Shown one piece after another: positions 18,982 to 27,553 of a stretch of 64,000 nt of DNA. The stretch spans positions 186,001 to 250,000 of the forward strand of contig NZ_JAAIKR010000001.1 in assembly GCF_018221465.1 (NCBI RefSeq), in the 5' to 3' direction. Position 1 is the first letter of the stretch. Each line of letters starts with the position of its first letter. The stretch comes from Shewanella intestini (GTDB lineage Bacteria > Pseudomonadota > Gammaproteobacteria > Enterobacterales > Shewanellaceae). The notes under the pieces were generated by a model that was given only the letters and a program-made list of their open reading frames with translations, did no database searches and was not told where the DNA came from. The position numbers and the translations under genes were made by a program.

Positions 18982-19869
18982 ATGATGATAATCCCCAAAA
19001 ATAATAATTGGATTAACCCATTGATGCCAATGAAAACGTTACCACTAATTTGTCTATGTACTCTGTTAGCTACGAGTCTGCTGCCCAAAGCTGAGGCGAT
19101 GAGTACCCCATTACAAGGTGTGGTGTTTGCCGAAACATCCATTGATGATTTTAACTTACTGGAACAAAGGCCAATGGAGATGTTTAGCCTCTTGCTTAAC
19201 CATGCTCAAGGCGGGTTGGAGTTTACTCAACAACAAGTGAGTTTGACCCGTGGTTGGGTAGAATTACAACGAGCACAAAATGCTTGTATGTACAATAAAT
19301 TCAAAACACCAGAGCGAAAAAAGAAGGGATATTTCAGTCAGCATCCTATTAGTGTTTACCCACCATTAAGACTGATTACATTAAAACAAACCACAACTCA
19401 CTTTATGTCGCCAGTTGATTTATCACAACCTAAGCGGATGGGGCGCAAAAGTATTGGCGTGGCGCATAATCGTTCTTATGGCGGTTATATCAATGACAAA
19501 ATAAATCGTTTTCCAGAGTTATTTTATATCCGAGGTGGCATGGACTCGTCGGAAACGCTGATTGATATGTTGGCTAAAGAACGGATTAGCGGTTTAATTG
19601 AATATTCTGAAGAAGTTAACGCATATCTTGCCCGACATAACCGTGAAGTTGAGCTAACAACGTTGCCTATTAAAGGGGTTGAAAAAGTCGATCTTGGTTA
19701 CATTGTGTGTTCGAAAACACCCCAAGGAAAACAGTTAATTCAACGTATTAACCATATTATGAGCCAACCCCAATTTTTAGTGAGTTACATCGAAATGCAT
19801 AAAAGCTTCTTTAGTGATGATGAAAAACGCTTAGTTGGAGATAAAATTAAAAAAATCTTCAATCAATAA
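18982..19869 (+). CDS. Periplasmic solute-binding-like protein, paralogue 2
   Basis: 295 aa, tandem paralogue of the gene at 17922-18803, with RGWVELQRAQNACMYNKFKTPER, YFSQHPISVYPPLRLITL, GVAHNRSYGGYI and ERISGLIEYSEEV in the same order. The signal peptide begins about residue 17 (MKTLPLICLCTLLATSL, cut near AEA). The annotated ATG has AGG/GAG-like bases upstream; an internal ATG at 19030 would give a more standard signal peptide but has no ribosome site. The 180-base gap between the two genes suggests separate expression or a leader. The conserved cysteine pairs (NAC and VCSK) may form a disulphide. Function unknown. Confidence 0.72.
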   Translation: MMIIPKNNNWINPLMPMKTLPLICLCTLLATSLLPKAEAMSTPLQGVVFAETSIDDFNLLEQRPMEMFSLLLNHAQGGLEFTQQQVSLTRGWVELQRAQNACMYNKFKTPERKKKGYFSQHPISVYPPLRLITLKQTTTHFMSPVDLSQPKRMGRKSIGVAHNRSYGGYINDKINRFPELFYIRGGMDSSETLIDMLAKERISGLIEYSEEVNAYLARHNREVELTTLPIKGVEKVDLGYIVCSKTPQGKQLIQRINHIMSQPQFLVSYIEMHKSFFSDDEKRLVGDKIKKIFNQ

Positions 19870-19999
19870 CACCTTTATTGCTTTATAGCGTTAATAATTA
19901 GTTCAAGGTGCTAATCAATGACTTGGTTAGCGCTTTAGTTTGATGACTGCGCTTGTTTTGCGCAAACTTGGTAGAAGGTGAGTTTAATGAGGACATGCC

Positions 20000-20599
20000 G
20001 TGTCGCAACCAGAAGATGAATCAATATTAGCCACCTCAGATGAAGGTTTGATGCTAGCGTATCAAGCTGGGAACATAATGGCTTTTGAGCAGCTTTACCA
20101 AAAACATAAAGCGCCATTGTATCGTTTTTTTGTTCGTCAATTAAGTGACCAACAATTAGCGCAAGATTTATATCAAGATACTTGGAGTAAGGTGATTAAA
20201 GCGACGGCGCAATATCAAGTTAAAGCCAAGTTTACTACGTGGTTATATAAGATTGCCCATAACCTTATCATTGACCATGTGCGGGCGGTGAAACCACTGG
20301 ATTTAGCCGCAAAATCCGATAATGAAACTGAACTTGTGAACGTTGCTGCGCCTTTTCAACGTGCACCAGAGCAGTTGATGCAACAGCAGCAACAGCAACA
20401 AGACATGCAGCGTTGTATTGCCAAATTACCCGCAGTGCAAAAAGAAGCGTTGTTATTGAATATTGAATTAGGCTTAACCGCAGCTAACATCAGCGAAATT
20501 GCTGGCGTGACCCTTGAAGCCACCAAGAGCCGGATCCGTTATGCCTATCAAAACATTAAGGCATGTATTGCAATTAAATGGCAGGAGACGGGTTCATGA
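20000..20599 (+). CDS. ECF-type RNA polymerase sigma factor
   Basis: 199 aa with the two-domain ECF layout. Region 2 lies at about residues 26-97 (FEQLYQKHKAPLYRFFVRQL, DLYQDTWSKVIK, FTTWLYKIAHNLIIDHVR). Region 4 lies at about 136-190 (LPAVQKEALLLNIELGLTAANISEIAGVTLEATKSRIRYAYQNIK), with the helix-turn-helix that reads the -35 element. A run of seven glutamines (128-134) sits in the linker. The GTG start follows GAGG by 7 bases. The stop overlaps the next start as ATGA, so sigma and the presumed anti-sigma are made together. The signal that frees it is not apparent. Confidence 0.93.
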   Translation: MSQPEDESILATSDEGLMLAYQAGNIMAFEQLYQKHKAPLYRFFVRQLSDQQLAQDLYQDTWSKVIKATAQYQVKAKFTTWLYKIAHNLIIDHVRAVKPLDLAAKSDNETELVNVAAPFQRAPEQLMQQQQQQQDMQRCIAKLPAVQKEALLLNIELGLTAANISEIAGVTLEATKSRIRYAYQNIKACIAIKWQETGS

Positions 20600-21408
20600 G
20601 TCAGCAACACCCCCCAATAGATGACGAAGCTTTTGAAAAATTGCAAGCTGAACTGCGTGAACAATATCGCCAGCAAGCAATAGAACAACCACCAGAAGCA
20701 ATTGATAAAGCGATATTAGCGTTGGCGAAACAGCGCCATACTTGCCAAACAAAGCAGCCAACGCTTAGCGCCTGGAAGCAACATCAATTGGCGATAGCTA
20801 GCGCAGCATCGATTACCCTTGTTGCTGGATTACTATATTTTTCACCAGAATTATTGCATCAAATACAGCCCCATAAATCCGCTTTGCAGTTAAGCTTAAG
20901 CGATTCAACTTCCGCTGAAAAATTGGCGCAATCAAGCGCCGATAATGTACTTACAGATGCTGACTCTAGCGTTAATACTATCGACACGACCGCGCTCAGT
21001 CGTTCATCGACGGCAACTGAAATAGGGATAAGCCGTATGGCGAGTACTGCGACAGCATCCAAGCACACAGCACAGTTGCAACCTGAACACGCCAATGAGT
21101 TAAACGCAGATTCTTCATTAAACGATACCAGCAATGATCCGCTAGCTATCAACGCTCACTCTCAGCGAGGCAGTCGAGCCCAATTGTCCGCGTCCAGTGA
21201 TATTATTAATAAACGGCCCAAAACGGTTGAGCTTGATACAGCCGAAAATGCAGTGGTGAAATTAACTGAGCACCTGGAAAAAGGGCAGTTGCCTCAAGCA
21301 AGGTTGTTGCTTAAAGAGATTGAACAACGTTTTCCAGAGTTAAATAACACCAAGCATCCGTTGTATGAGAAATTTATCCAGCTAAAACAGCAGTTAACTA
21401 GTCAATAA
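20596..21408 (+). CDS. Presumed anti-sigma factor, single-pass membrane protein
   Basis: 270 aa. The cytoplasmic N-terminal segment (about 1-62) is charged and helical (EAFEKLQAELREQYRQQAIE, AIDKAILALAKQR), one membrane helix lies at about 65-83, and a long Ser/Thr/Asn-rich periplasmic stretch ends in a helical domain (KLTEHLEKGQLPQARLLLKEIEQRFPEL). The start at 20596 is chosen because GGAGACGG lies upstream and ATGA overlaps the sigma stop. Function as anti-sigma is inferred from coupling and topology; there is no recognised zinc-binding anti-sigma motif (no HxxxCxxC). It could instead be a novel sensor. No obvious target gene lies beside the pair. Confidence 0.7.
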   Translation: MSQQHPPIDDEAFEKLQAELREQYRQQAIEQPPEAIDKAILALAKQRHTCQTKQPTLSAWKQHQLAIASAASITLVAGLLYFSPELLHQIQPHKSALQLSLSDSTSAEKLAQSSADNVLTDADSSVNTIDTTALSRSSTATEIGISRMASTATASKHTAQLQPEHANELNADSSLNDTSNDPLAINAHSQRGSRAQLSASSDIINKRPKTVELDTAENAVVKLTEHLEKGQLPQARLLLKEIEQRFPELNNTKHPLYEKFIQLKQQLTSQ

Positions 21409-21520
21409 GCGTAGGGACGGATAGGTTTTAGTAGGGGAAGATAGGCTTGAGATTCGACTTAAAACCACTTCGTACTATGAATCTGGTTGTGAGATGGAGT
21501 TTGAGTGTATTAGTGATAAA

Positions 21521-21559
21521 GGTTTAGGCTGCGATGTCAGTTTCACTGCAGCCTAAACC
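21521..21559. terminator. Long stem-loop between convergent genes
   Basis: The perfect 12-bp stem GGTTTAGGCTGC / GCAGCCTAAACC has a 15-base loop between the end of the anti-sigma gene and the end of the transporter gene. There is no strong T tract, so it may work as a weak terminator or an RNA 3'-end stabiliser. Confidence 0.4.
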
Positions 21560-21568
21560 ATATTGATA

Positions 21569-23110
21569 TTATGCTAGTGCTTGACGCTGCATACGCAGTA
21601 ACCATTTGCCGTAAATGTAGATACCCACAGCAGAAATAATTCCAATTGCGCCGATGATATACCAAGCCATGCCAATATCGTTGGCTTGATAAAGCATGTG
21701 TGTCAACTGTTGTGCTTCCATTCCTGTTACTTCAACTAAGTGGGTAAATGCTTCACCTTGTGGTATCGCATCAACTTGCGCCTGAGTTAAGCCGTTAGTT
21801 AATAACTCATTACGTGAAATCACTTCTTTTGAGGCGTACATTTGGTAAAGCTTTGGTGCAAAGTAGCCTTCTAAAGTCCAACCAATCCCTTGTGGCAGCA
21901 TTACAAAGCCAAGATACATGGCTTTTTTGCCTTCAGGGGCAATGTTACCCATAAACTCATTCTTTTTAGGGCTGATCATCATTTCACCTAAAGAGAACAT
22001 CGCAATAGCCAATACAATCATCCATGCGGCATTAAAAAAACCAACCAACATAATAGCGGCAATACTTAAAATACAGCCCACTAACATTGCAGTCGTAATG
22101 CGATATTTAGCCGTAAATGCCGCGACTAAGAAACACGTGGTCATAATCATTCCCGCGTTTAGGTTTAACATGCCCTCAGGCATAACCTTGGTTCCTTCAT
22201 TATTTAATCCTAGCCAGAATTGTAAAATACCACTACTGGTGCCTTCTGGACCAAATAAGGTGGTGACAATAATACTGGTGTCTACCCACTCTGCAATGTG
22301 GATAGGCAATACATCAAACAGTGAGTTGAATAAGAACCAAAAGCCTGCAAATACCAACATATAGTAAATGACCACCGGCTTTTTAAGTTCAGTTAACGCA
22401 TCTTTCCATAACGCTTGTTGATGAATTTCCCCATTTTTAATTTTACGATTTCGCTCAATACGTGCTTCTTTGCCTGGTTCCTTATAGGCAAGTAAGAATA
22501 AGAAATTTAACGAGATAATCGCGGCGCAGGCATAAAAAACGTTATCCCAAGAAAGCTGACGCATATGCACAGCCACTAATGGCCCTAAGAATCCACCAAT
22601 ATTAACCACTTGATAGAAGATCCCCCAAGCCATAGAGGTGTTTTCTCGACGAGTTGAGAGTACTAACGTGCCTTGAATACCGGGTTTAAAGATACCAGTA
22701 CCTGCGGCAAGGAACATCGCACCAATTAAGAATCCCCAAAAACTTGGGAATAACGCCATGGTTAGATAGCCTATTATCTTAATAATGGTTGATGCAAAAA
22801 TGGTTTCTTTATAACCCACACGGTCGGAAACACCACCGGTGAATACTGGAATAAAGGTTTGTAACATTGCCCATACAGCAAGAATAATACCGTAATCATG
22901 TAAATTAATACCAAGACCACCTTCAGATGCAGGCGTATTGGCATATAAACCGGCACTGGCTTTTACGCCATAATAAGCAATACGCTCAACCAGTTCCATA
23001 CCGCCTACTAACCAGAAAATATAGCCTAAGCTGGTAATGGAGGCCCACATCCCCAGCTGTTTGACCTCACGCAAATCATTTTTGGCGTGAGTGATGTTTG
23101 ACTCGCTCAT
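21569..23110 (-). CDS. POT/PTR-type MFS transporter (peptide transporter-like)
   Basis: 513 aa, about 12-14 membrane segments. The first helix has GMELVERIAYYG, matching the ExxER(x)YYG motif of proton-dependent oligopeptide transporters; TGGVSDRVGYKE is the MFS loop 2-3 motif, and FYQVVNIGGFLGP fits the PTR2 signature near helix 5. These carriers import di- and tripeptides with H+, but the substrate here is unproven because this branch carries extended loops (residues 305-325, 425-475). It is monocistronic, with a 384-base upstream gap. The protein ends in a short basic tail. Confidence in the superfamily is high, in the substrate low. Confidence 0.82.
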   Translation of the reverse strand: MSESNITHAKNDLREVKQLGMWASITSLGYIFWLVGGMELVERIAYYGVKASAGLYANTPASEGGLGINLHDYGIILAVWAMLQTFIPVFTGGVSDRVGYKETIFASTIIKIIGYLTMALFPSFWGFLIGAMFLAAGTGIFKPGIQGTLVLSTRRENTSMAWGIFYQVVNIGGFLGPLVAVHMRQLSWDNVFYACAAIISLNFLFLLAYKEPGKEARIERNRKIKNGEIHQQALWKDALTELKKPVVIYYMLVFAGFWFLFNSLFDVLPIHIAEWVDTSIIVTTLFGPEGTSSGILQFWLGLNNEGTKVMPEGMLNLNAGMIMTTCFLVAAFTAKYRITTAMLVGCILSIAAIMLVGFFNAAWMIVLAIAMFSLGEMMISPKKNEFMGNIAPEGKKAMYLGFVMLPQGIGWTLEGYFAPKLYQMYASKEVISRNELLTNGLTQAQVDAIPQGEAFTHLVEVTGMEAQQLTHMLYQANDIGMAWYIIGAIGIISAVGIYIYGKWLLRMQRQALA

Positions 23111-23494
23111 GTGTTTCCTTCCAAGTTTGTTTATATTTTTATATGTATGCGTGTGTAATTGGTGTAAATGCGATGATTTTGCAGGTAAATCGTCAACGAA
23201 ACGCTACCAATATGTTGCAGCAGCCGACACTTTACCTAAATTATCAATAAACACCAATGCGCGGGTCGCACTTTGGCGATATTCAAATGTAATAGGGACG
23301 ATTATTGGTAACTAAGTATGTCGGTATATTGGGGGAAAAGAGTACAAACGAAAGGACGATCAATTAACGCTGAAACAAAAGAGGGGGAATAATTCACCCT
23401 CGCGATGAGTCATGAGGGATTGACTGGGGTGAATTATGTGAAAACGCCATGGAGCTAATGATTAAGGAAGGGGCGATGACATCGCCAAGTCACA
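23111..23494. other. Intergenic region between transporter and lrgB
   Basis: About 380 bases holding the promoter of the POT-type gene and the 3' end of lrgAB. The palindrome GGCGATG-a-CATCGCC (about 23473-23487) lies just after the lrgB stop but lacks a T run. No gene was seen. Confidence 0.45.
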
Positions 23495-24184
23495 TTAATG
23501 AATAAGGGCGGCAAATGTGGGGGCTAAAATGACCATTGCAACGCCAGTAAATATCATAGTTAAGCTAGCGATAACGCCTTCTTGGCGGCCTATTTCGGTG
23601 GCTTTTGCCGCACCTGCACCGTGGGCTGAAGCACCGAGCGCCATTCCTTTAGCTACTGAGCTTTTAATTTTAGCCACTTTAAATAACGGTTCACAAATGA
23701 GCATTCCCATCACACCTGTTAATAGCACTAGCATTGCAGTGAGTCCCGGTACACCGCCAAAAGCGGGAGTGGCTTCAATGGCAAAAGGTGTTGAAACTGA
23801 ACGTACCATTAAACTGTTAGATAATTCCGCAGGCATGGCGGTGAAATAAGTGACTAACCAAGATGAGCCTAATCCCAGTAAAAGCCCAACCACCACACCC
23901 ACAGTTAAGGTGATAGGGTATTGCTTAATGAGGTTGCGTTCTCGGTAAATAGGGACGGCAAACGCAATGGTGGCAGGGGCTAATAATGCCGCTAACCAAT
24001 GGGTGTAAGTGAAGTAGCCAGCCAATGGAATATGCAGTGAGGCGACAACGGCTAATATGACCACGGGGGCGGCAATAATAGGCGCAAACCAGACTTTGCG
24101 GTGACGTCGATAAAGTATTTTACTGCTGTAATACCCTGCTAAGGTTAATAATAAACAAAAGATCCCCAACCCAGAAATATTCAT
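23495..24184 (-). CDS. lrgB: LrgB/CidB family membrane protein
   Basis: 229-aa inner-membrane protein with about seven hydrophobic segments. Family marks are SVSTPFAIEATPAFGGVPGLTAMLVLLTGVMG and GASAHGAGAAKATEIGRQEGVIASL. LrgB works with LrgA. The pair was described as a holin/antiholin-like system and, in Bacillus (PftAB), as a pyruvate carrier; plants have a fused glycolate/glycerate carrier (PLGG1). The ATG overlaps the lrgA stop by one base (TAATG), so the genes are coupled. The divergent LysR gene probably controls them. Confidence 0.93.
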   Translation of the reverse strand: MNISGLGIFCLLLTLAGYYSSKILYRRHRKVWFAPIIAAPVVILAVVASLHIPLAGYFTYTHWLAALLAPATIAFAVPIYRERNLIKQYPITLTVGVVVGLLLGLGSSWLVTYFTAMPAELSNSLMVRSVSTPFAIEATPAFGGVPGLTAMLVLLTGVMGMLICEPLFKVAKIKSSVAKGMALGASAHGAGAAKATEIGRQEGVIASLTMIFTGVAMVILAPTFAALIH

Positions 24185-24618
24185 TATATGGCTCCTTGAA
24201 GTTGTTTCTTAGCTCGGTATTGATGCTCAAACTTGAATAACCGGTCAACGGTAAAGGCGGTGCCCAGTAATACAATGGTGCTGGCAATGAGCATTGAACT
24301 TAATAACACTGTGCCAAAATGCTCAAGAATGTCTTGGTATTTAATGACCGAAACAACTGGAGGAATAAAGAATAGTAATAAGTCGCTAATTAACCAAGTA
24401 GCGCCGTTATTAACCATTTTTTCAGGGACTAACTTCATTGATAGTAAGATTAGTAATACTGCTAACCCGATGACACTTCCGGGAATAGGCGAGTTAAGCT
24501 TGATTGCAACGATATGACATGCCCATGAAAAAATACAAAATAAACATACTTGGGTAAATTTAATGGTTGAGTTTTTAATTCTAACGCTTGGGGTTGGCTT
24601 GGTTAATGTGGTTGTCAT
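24184..24618 (-). CDS. lrgA: LrgA/CidA family membrane protein
   Basis: 144-aa partner of LrgB, with four membrane helices. SPIPGSVIGLAVLLILL and NGATWLISDLLLFFIPPVVSVIKY are the family hallmarks. The ATG at 24618 is chosen because AGGAAG lies 5 bases upstream; a longer frame to 24693 has no such site and would add a non-hydrophobic N-terminal tail. The N terminus before the first helix (about 20 residues) is longer than usual. First gene of lrgAB, divergent from a LysR regulator. Confidence 0.92.
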   Translation of the reverse strand: MTTTLTKPTPSVRIKNSTIKFTQVCLFCIFSWACHIVAIKLNSPIPGSVIGLAVLLILLSMKLVPEKMVNNGATWLISDLLLFFIPPVVSVIKYQDILEHFGTVLLSSMLIASTIVLLGTAFTVDRLFKFEHQYRAKKQLQGAI

Positions 24619-24752
24619 ATTCTTCCTAAAATTACTTAATGCGGTGTTCAGATACGCGGATAGACTGCGGTGATGCATAGGTCTTGTTGTCACGGTTACT
24701 GCGCTTTTGTTTCAATGAAGTCAGTTTACACTTGCATATTAGATAAAAAAAA

Positions 24753-24769
24753 TGAATATTATTAATTCA
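24753..24769. promoter_or_regulatory. LysR-box-like palindrome between lrgA and lysR
   Basis: TGAAT-ATTATTA-ATTCA is a 17-base interrupted palindrome that satisfies T-N11-A spacing, the usual LysR-type recognition pattern, 24 bases before the LysR start. It could mediate autoregulation and control of lrgAB. This AT-rich motif could also be chance. Confidence 0.4.
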
Positions 24770-24792
24770 ATCTATAACTTTTGGTTATTCAA

Positions 24793-25698
24793 ATGAATCT
24801 TAAAGCACTTCACCACTTTATTCATGTCGTTGATGCGGGGGGGTTTGCCAAAGCAAGCAAGGTAGCATTTTTAACCCAACCGGCGTTATCAAAGTCGATA
24901 AGCTTGTTGGAGGGCGAACTTGAAATGGTGTTATTAGAACGTGGTAAGCGTGGCACGCAAGTGAAAATGACCGCCGCAGGCGAAATTGTATATCGTTATG
25001 CGCAATCTTTGCTTAGTGGCCGAAAACAAATGCTGCGCGAGCTAGACTCGTTACGTAATCTCGACAGTGGCACATTGCGCCTTGGTTTAGCTCCACTTGG
25101 CAGTGCGGAGTTATTCGCACCTGCCATTGCTAAATTCAGGCAAATGCACCCCAAGGTTGAACTACAGTTATTAGTACGCGGTGGTGTAGAGCAAACGTTG
25201 GCGTTACAAAAAGATGAAATTGAACTGGCCACTGGGATTATTGATTTTAATGATGAGTTTGATGGCTTAAGAGTCCGTGAAGAACCTATGGTCGTGGTAT
25301 TGCCTAAAACGCATCCATTGTCGACTAAAAATGAACTGCATTTGTATGACATCAAACCGCAAGCTCAGGTGATGTTTGAACGGGAATATACCTTGTATGA
25401 AATGGTATTAGATGCCTGTGAAAAAGCCGGTGTTGGGCCAACAGAAATTACCCGTGTGAGTCATGCCGATTTTGGTATTGCTTTAGTCGCTGCGGGGACT
25501 GGGATTATGATCTTGCCGCAAATTATTGCTGAGCGATATCGGGTTGACGCTGTCGTCAATGTGCCGTTATCAACAGATGATTTAGTGTGGGAGTTGTCAT
25601 TATTTTGGAATAAAAATAAACCGTTATCGTTTGCTGCTAAAGCCATGGCAAGTTTAATCAACGAACATTTATTTAGCGAACCTTTAAAGGTGAGTTGA
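24793..25698 (+). CDS. LysR-family transcriptional regulator, divergent from lrgAB
   Basis: 301 aa. An N-terminal winged helix-turn-helix (about residues 1-60: FIHVVDAGGFAKASKVAFLTQPALSKSISLLEGEL, then LLERGKRGTQVKMTAAG) is followed by a LysR_substrate domain of two alpha/beta lobes (LRLGLAPLGSAELFAPAIAKF, DFGIALVAAGTGIMILPQII). ATG 24793 gives the standard N terminus MNLKALHHF; an upstream in-frame TTG is discounted. Divergence from lrgAB and the T-N11-A site between them suggest it controls that operon, probably in response to a carboxylate such as pyruvate or acetate; this is inference. Confidence 0.92.
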   Translation: MNLKALHHFIHVVDAGGFAKASKVAFLTQPALSKSISLLEGELEMVLLERGKRGTQVKMTAAGEIVYRYAQSLLSGRKQMLRELDSLRNLDSGTLRLGLAPLGSAELFAPAIAKFRQMHPKVELQLLVRGGVEQTLALQKDEIELATGIIDFNDEFDGLRVREEPMVVVLPKTHPLSTKNELHLYDIKPQAQVMFEREYTLYEMVLDACEKAGVGPTEITRVSHADFGIALVAAGTGIMILPQIIAERYRVDAVVNVPLSTDDLVWELSLFWNKNKPLSFAAKAMASLINEHLFSEPLKVS

Positions 25699-25699
25699 T

Positions 25700-25732
25700 A
25701 AAAAAGGGTTGCCAATTGGCAACCCTTTTTTG
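25700..25732 (+). terminator. Intrinsic terminator of the lysR gene
   Basis: AAAAAGGGTTGCC-aatt-GGCAACCCTTTTT directly follows the stop codon. The stem is perfect and bidirectional in form. Confidence 0.93.
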
Positions 25733-25740
25733 TTAGCATC

Positions 25741-25811
25741 GTTCAAAGTTCAAAGTTCAAAGTTCAAAGTTCAAAGTTCAAAGTTCAAAGTTCAAAGTTC
25801 AAAGTTCAAAG
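25741..25811. repeat. Heptanucleotide tandem repeat, 10 copies of GTTCAAA
   Basis: Ten uninterrupted 7-bp units plus one base, immediately after the lysR terminator and 150 bases before the end of the next (convergent) gene. It is perfect throughout, which implies recent expansion and probable length variation. It is not inside a gene and has no obvious promoter role. Confidence 0.97.
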
Positions 25812-25960
25812 CCTAATGTGTCAACATCAACCATCAGAAAACTGAAGTGGTTAATTTAAAACCTATCATCCTTAACCGTGCCTATGAGCTTGATAGCTTC
25901 AACTTATAAGATATTGATATCGTTACGAATCAGCTAGATACATCTTCATTCACGACAAGA

Positions 25961-27553
25961 TTAACGTAGGTTTTCTGTCCAGTAATCAAGTTTGTTTTCA
26001 GTATCGAGTAACCATGCAACACCAAATTCATTATAATTTTTACCCATAACATTTTGGCAATGTCCAGGGTGTCCAGCCCAGCTGTTTTGACCTGCGTTAT
26101 TCACTTTTCCGTCAGTGCGAGGGCTGGTATAACCAAAGATAGGCGTAATGGCGGAAGTGGTACCAATTACAAATGCATTTTGTGCCATGTTATGGGTTTC
26201 CCAATGACCTTGGCCTTTCGCTTTTTGTAGTAGTACATTATCCATTGCTGCTGTAGCAACCTCATTGTTCCAAGCAAGTGGCGCAACAGGAGCAAAGACA
26301 CCAGCTTGGAATCCATCATGGCCATCACAGTAACGTGCAACTGAACGGGCACAGTTCATGGCAATGACTGATTGTGCTTGAATGGTCGCGGTGCTGCCAT
26401 CAGTTGGAATGTTGACAATGTTACACCACTTCACGCTTGCAGGTGTTGACGCACCTGGCACACCACCAAAAACAGTACCTGCTAATAAACTGCTTTGATC
26501 TAAGCTTTTGTATTCAATTAACTCGCTTTGTACCCCTGCAAAATTAAACTCAGCTTGTTGGGTTTGCTTATTTAGGGTTAATAAACTTGGGTTTGCTTTC
26601 GCCGCTTTTTGAATAGTATCAGCTTGCATTTTTGCCCATGCAGCACCGAAGTGTTTACCTAGGTCGGCAAGTTTATTGGCAACTAATAACTCACTACTAT
26701 CAAATGTAGTGTCAGCGGTATTTGGCGCAGATACGGTGACATCACCTTGGGCAATGCCAAGTTGGTCATTAATGGCCATATTGTGGAAGCTAAAGCTAGC
26801 AATGACTTGTGTGGAACACTGGTTTTGTGGGAAAAGGTATTTATATTCAGTAATTGTCCCGTCAGCTGTTAAGCCGGCACTATTGCGAGTCAGTGTCACG
26901 CCGTTAGTTGCTGTTTTATAACAATGCCAGTTATCAACTAACCCTGCGCCATTTAAAAACACAATGCTGCTTTGGTCAAAGTTAACGATACCATTAAAGT
27001 CATTGCCAGATGTCGGTGCTAATGAATCAGGAGTCAGTGGCATATTGTTTTGGCCACCTGAGTTAATTGTTTTACCGTTAGCGACAGATTTAAATGTTTT
27101 TAACACATGCATTAAGCGATCGGCATAAGTGAGATCAGCGATGGTTGTCGATGGGGATTGTGTGACAGCCGGAGGTAATTGCTGACCGCTGATGCTTTTG
27201 CCGTATTTACCCGTTACTGATTTTACTGGTGGCAGTTTTTGGCCACTAATACTTTTGCCATAATGTCCGGTGATTGTTTTATCTGTCTTTGGAGGTAGTT
27301 GTTGACCGTTGATGCCTTTACCATATTTTCCGGTAATTTGTTTTACTTCTGCAGGCTTTTCTAATGGCGCTAATTGTTTAGCAAGATCTTTATGGTCAAC
27401 TTTAACTGATTCAATCGCTTTATCTATATCACTATCAGTACTACCACAGCCACTTAATAACACGGTGCTACCTAACGCTAAGGTAACGGCGGCAAGCTTT
27501 AAACTCGGCGCTTTTACACTAAGCAATTTCAACACATTTGCATTTTTCATCAT
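25961..27553 (-). CDS. CAP/SCP-domain lipoprotein with N-terminal peptide repeats
   Basis: 530 aa. A lipoprotein signal (VLLSGC, Cys about 36) is followed by three copies of a roughly 20-residue unit TG-YGK-I-GQ-LPP (about residues 74-128), then a middle region, and a C-terminal CAP-like domain: LAWNNEVATAAMDNVL, HWETHNMAQNAF, GHPGHCQNVMGKNYNEFGVAW and YWTENL. The GHCQNVM and final YWT pieces match the CAP signature regions. CAP proteins in bacteria are secreted and of varied, often unknown, function. Several cysteines in the middle could form disulphides. The repeats may bind a cell-wall polymer; that is speculation. It is monocistronic. Confidence 0.75.
   Translation of the reverse strand: MMKNANVLKLLSVKAPSLKLAAVTLALGSTVLLSGCGSTDSDIDKAIESVKVDHKDLAKQLAPLEKPAEVKQITGKYGKGINGQQLPPKTDKTITGHYGKSISGQKLPPVKSVTGKYGKSISGQQLPPAVTQSPSTTIADLTYADRLMHVLKTFKSVANGKTINSGGQNNMPLTPDSLAPTSGNDFNGIVNFDQSSIVFLNGAGLVDNWHCYKTATNGVTLTRNSAGLTADGTITEYKYLFPQNQCSTQVIASFSFHNMAINDQLGIAQGDVTVSAPNTADTTFDSSELLVANKLADLGKHFGAAWAKMQADTIQKAAKANPSLLTLNKQTQQAEFNFAGVQSELIEYKSLDQSSLLAGTVFGGVPGASTPASVKWCNIVNIPTDGSTATIQAQSVIAMNCARSVARYCDGHDGFQAGVFAPVAPLAWNNEVATAAMDNVLLQKAKGQGHWETHNMAQNAFVIGTTSAITPIFGYTSPRTDGKVNNAGQNSWAGHPGHCQNVMGKNYNEFGVAWLLDTENKLDYWTENLR

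Noticed and set aside
25741-25811. CRISPR array
   Set aside because: The units are 7 bp, contiguous and without spacers; no cas genes are present anywhere in the window.
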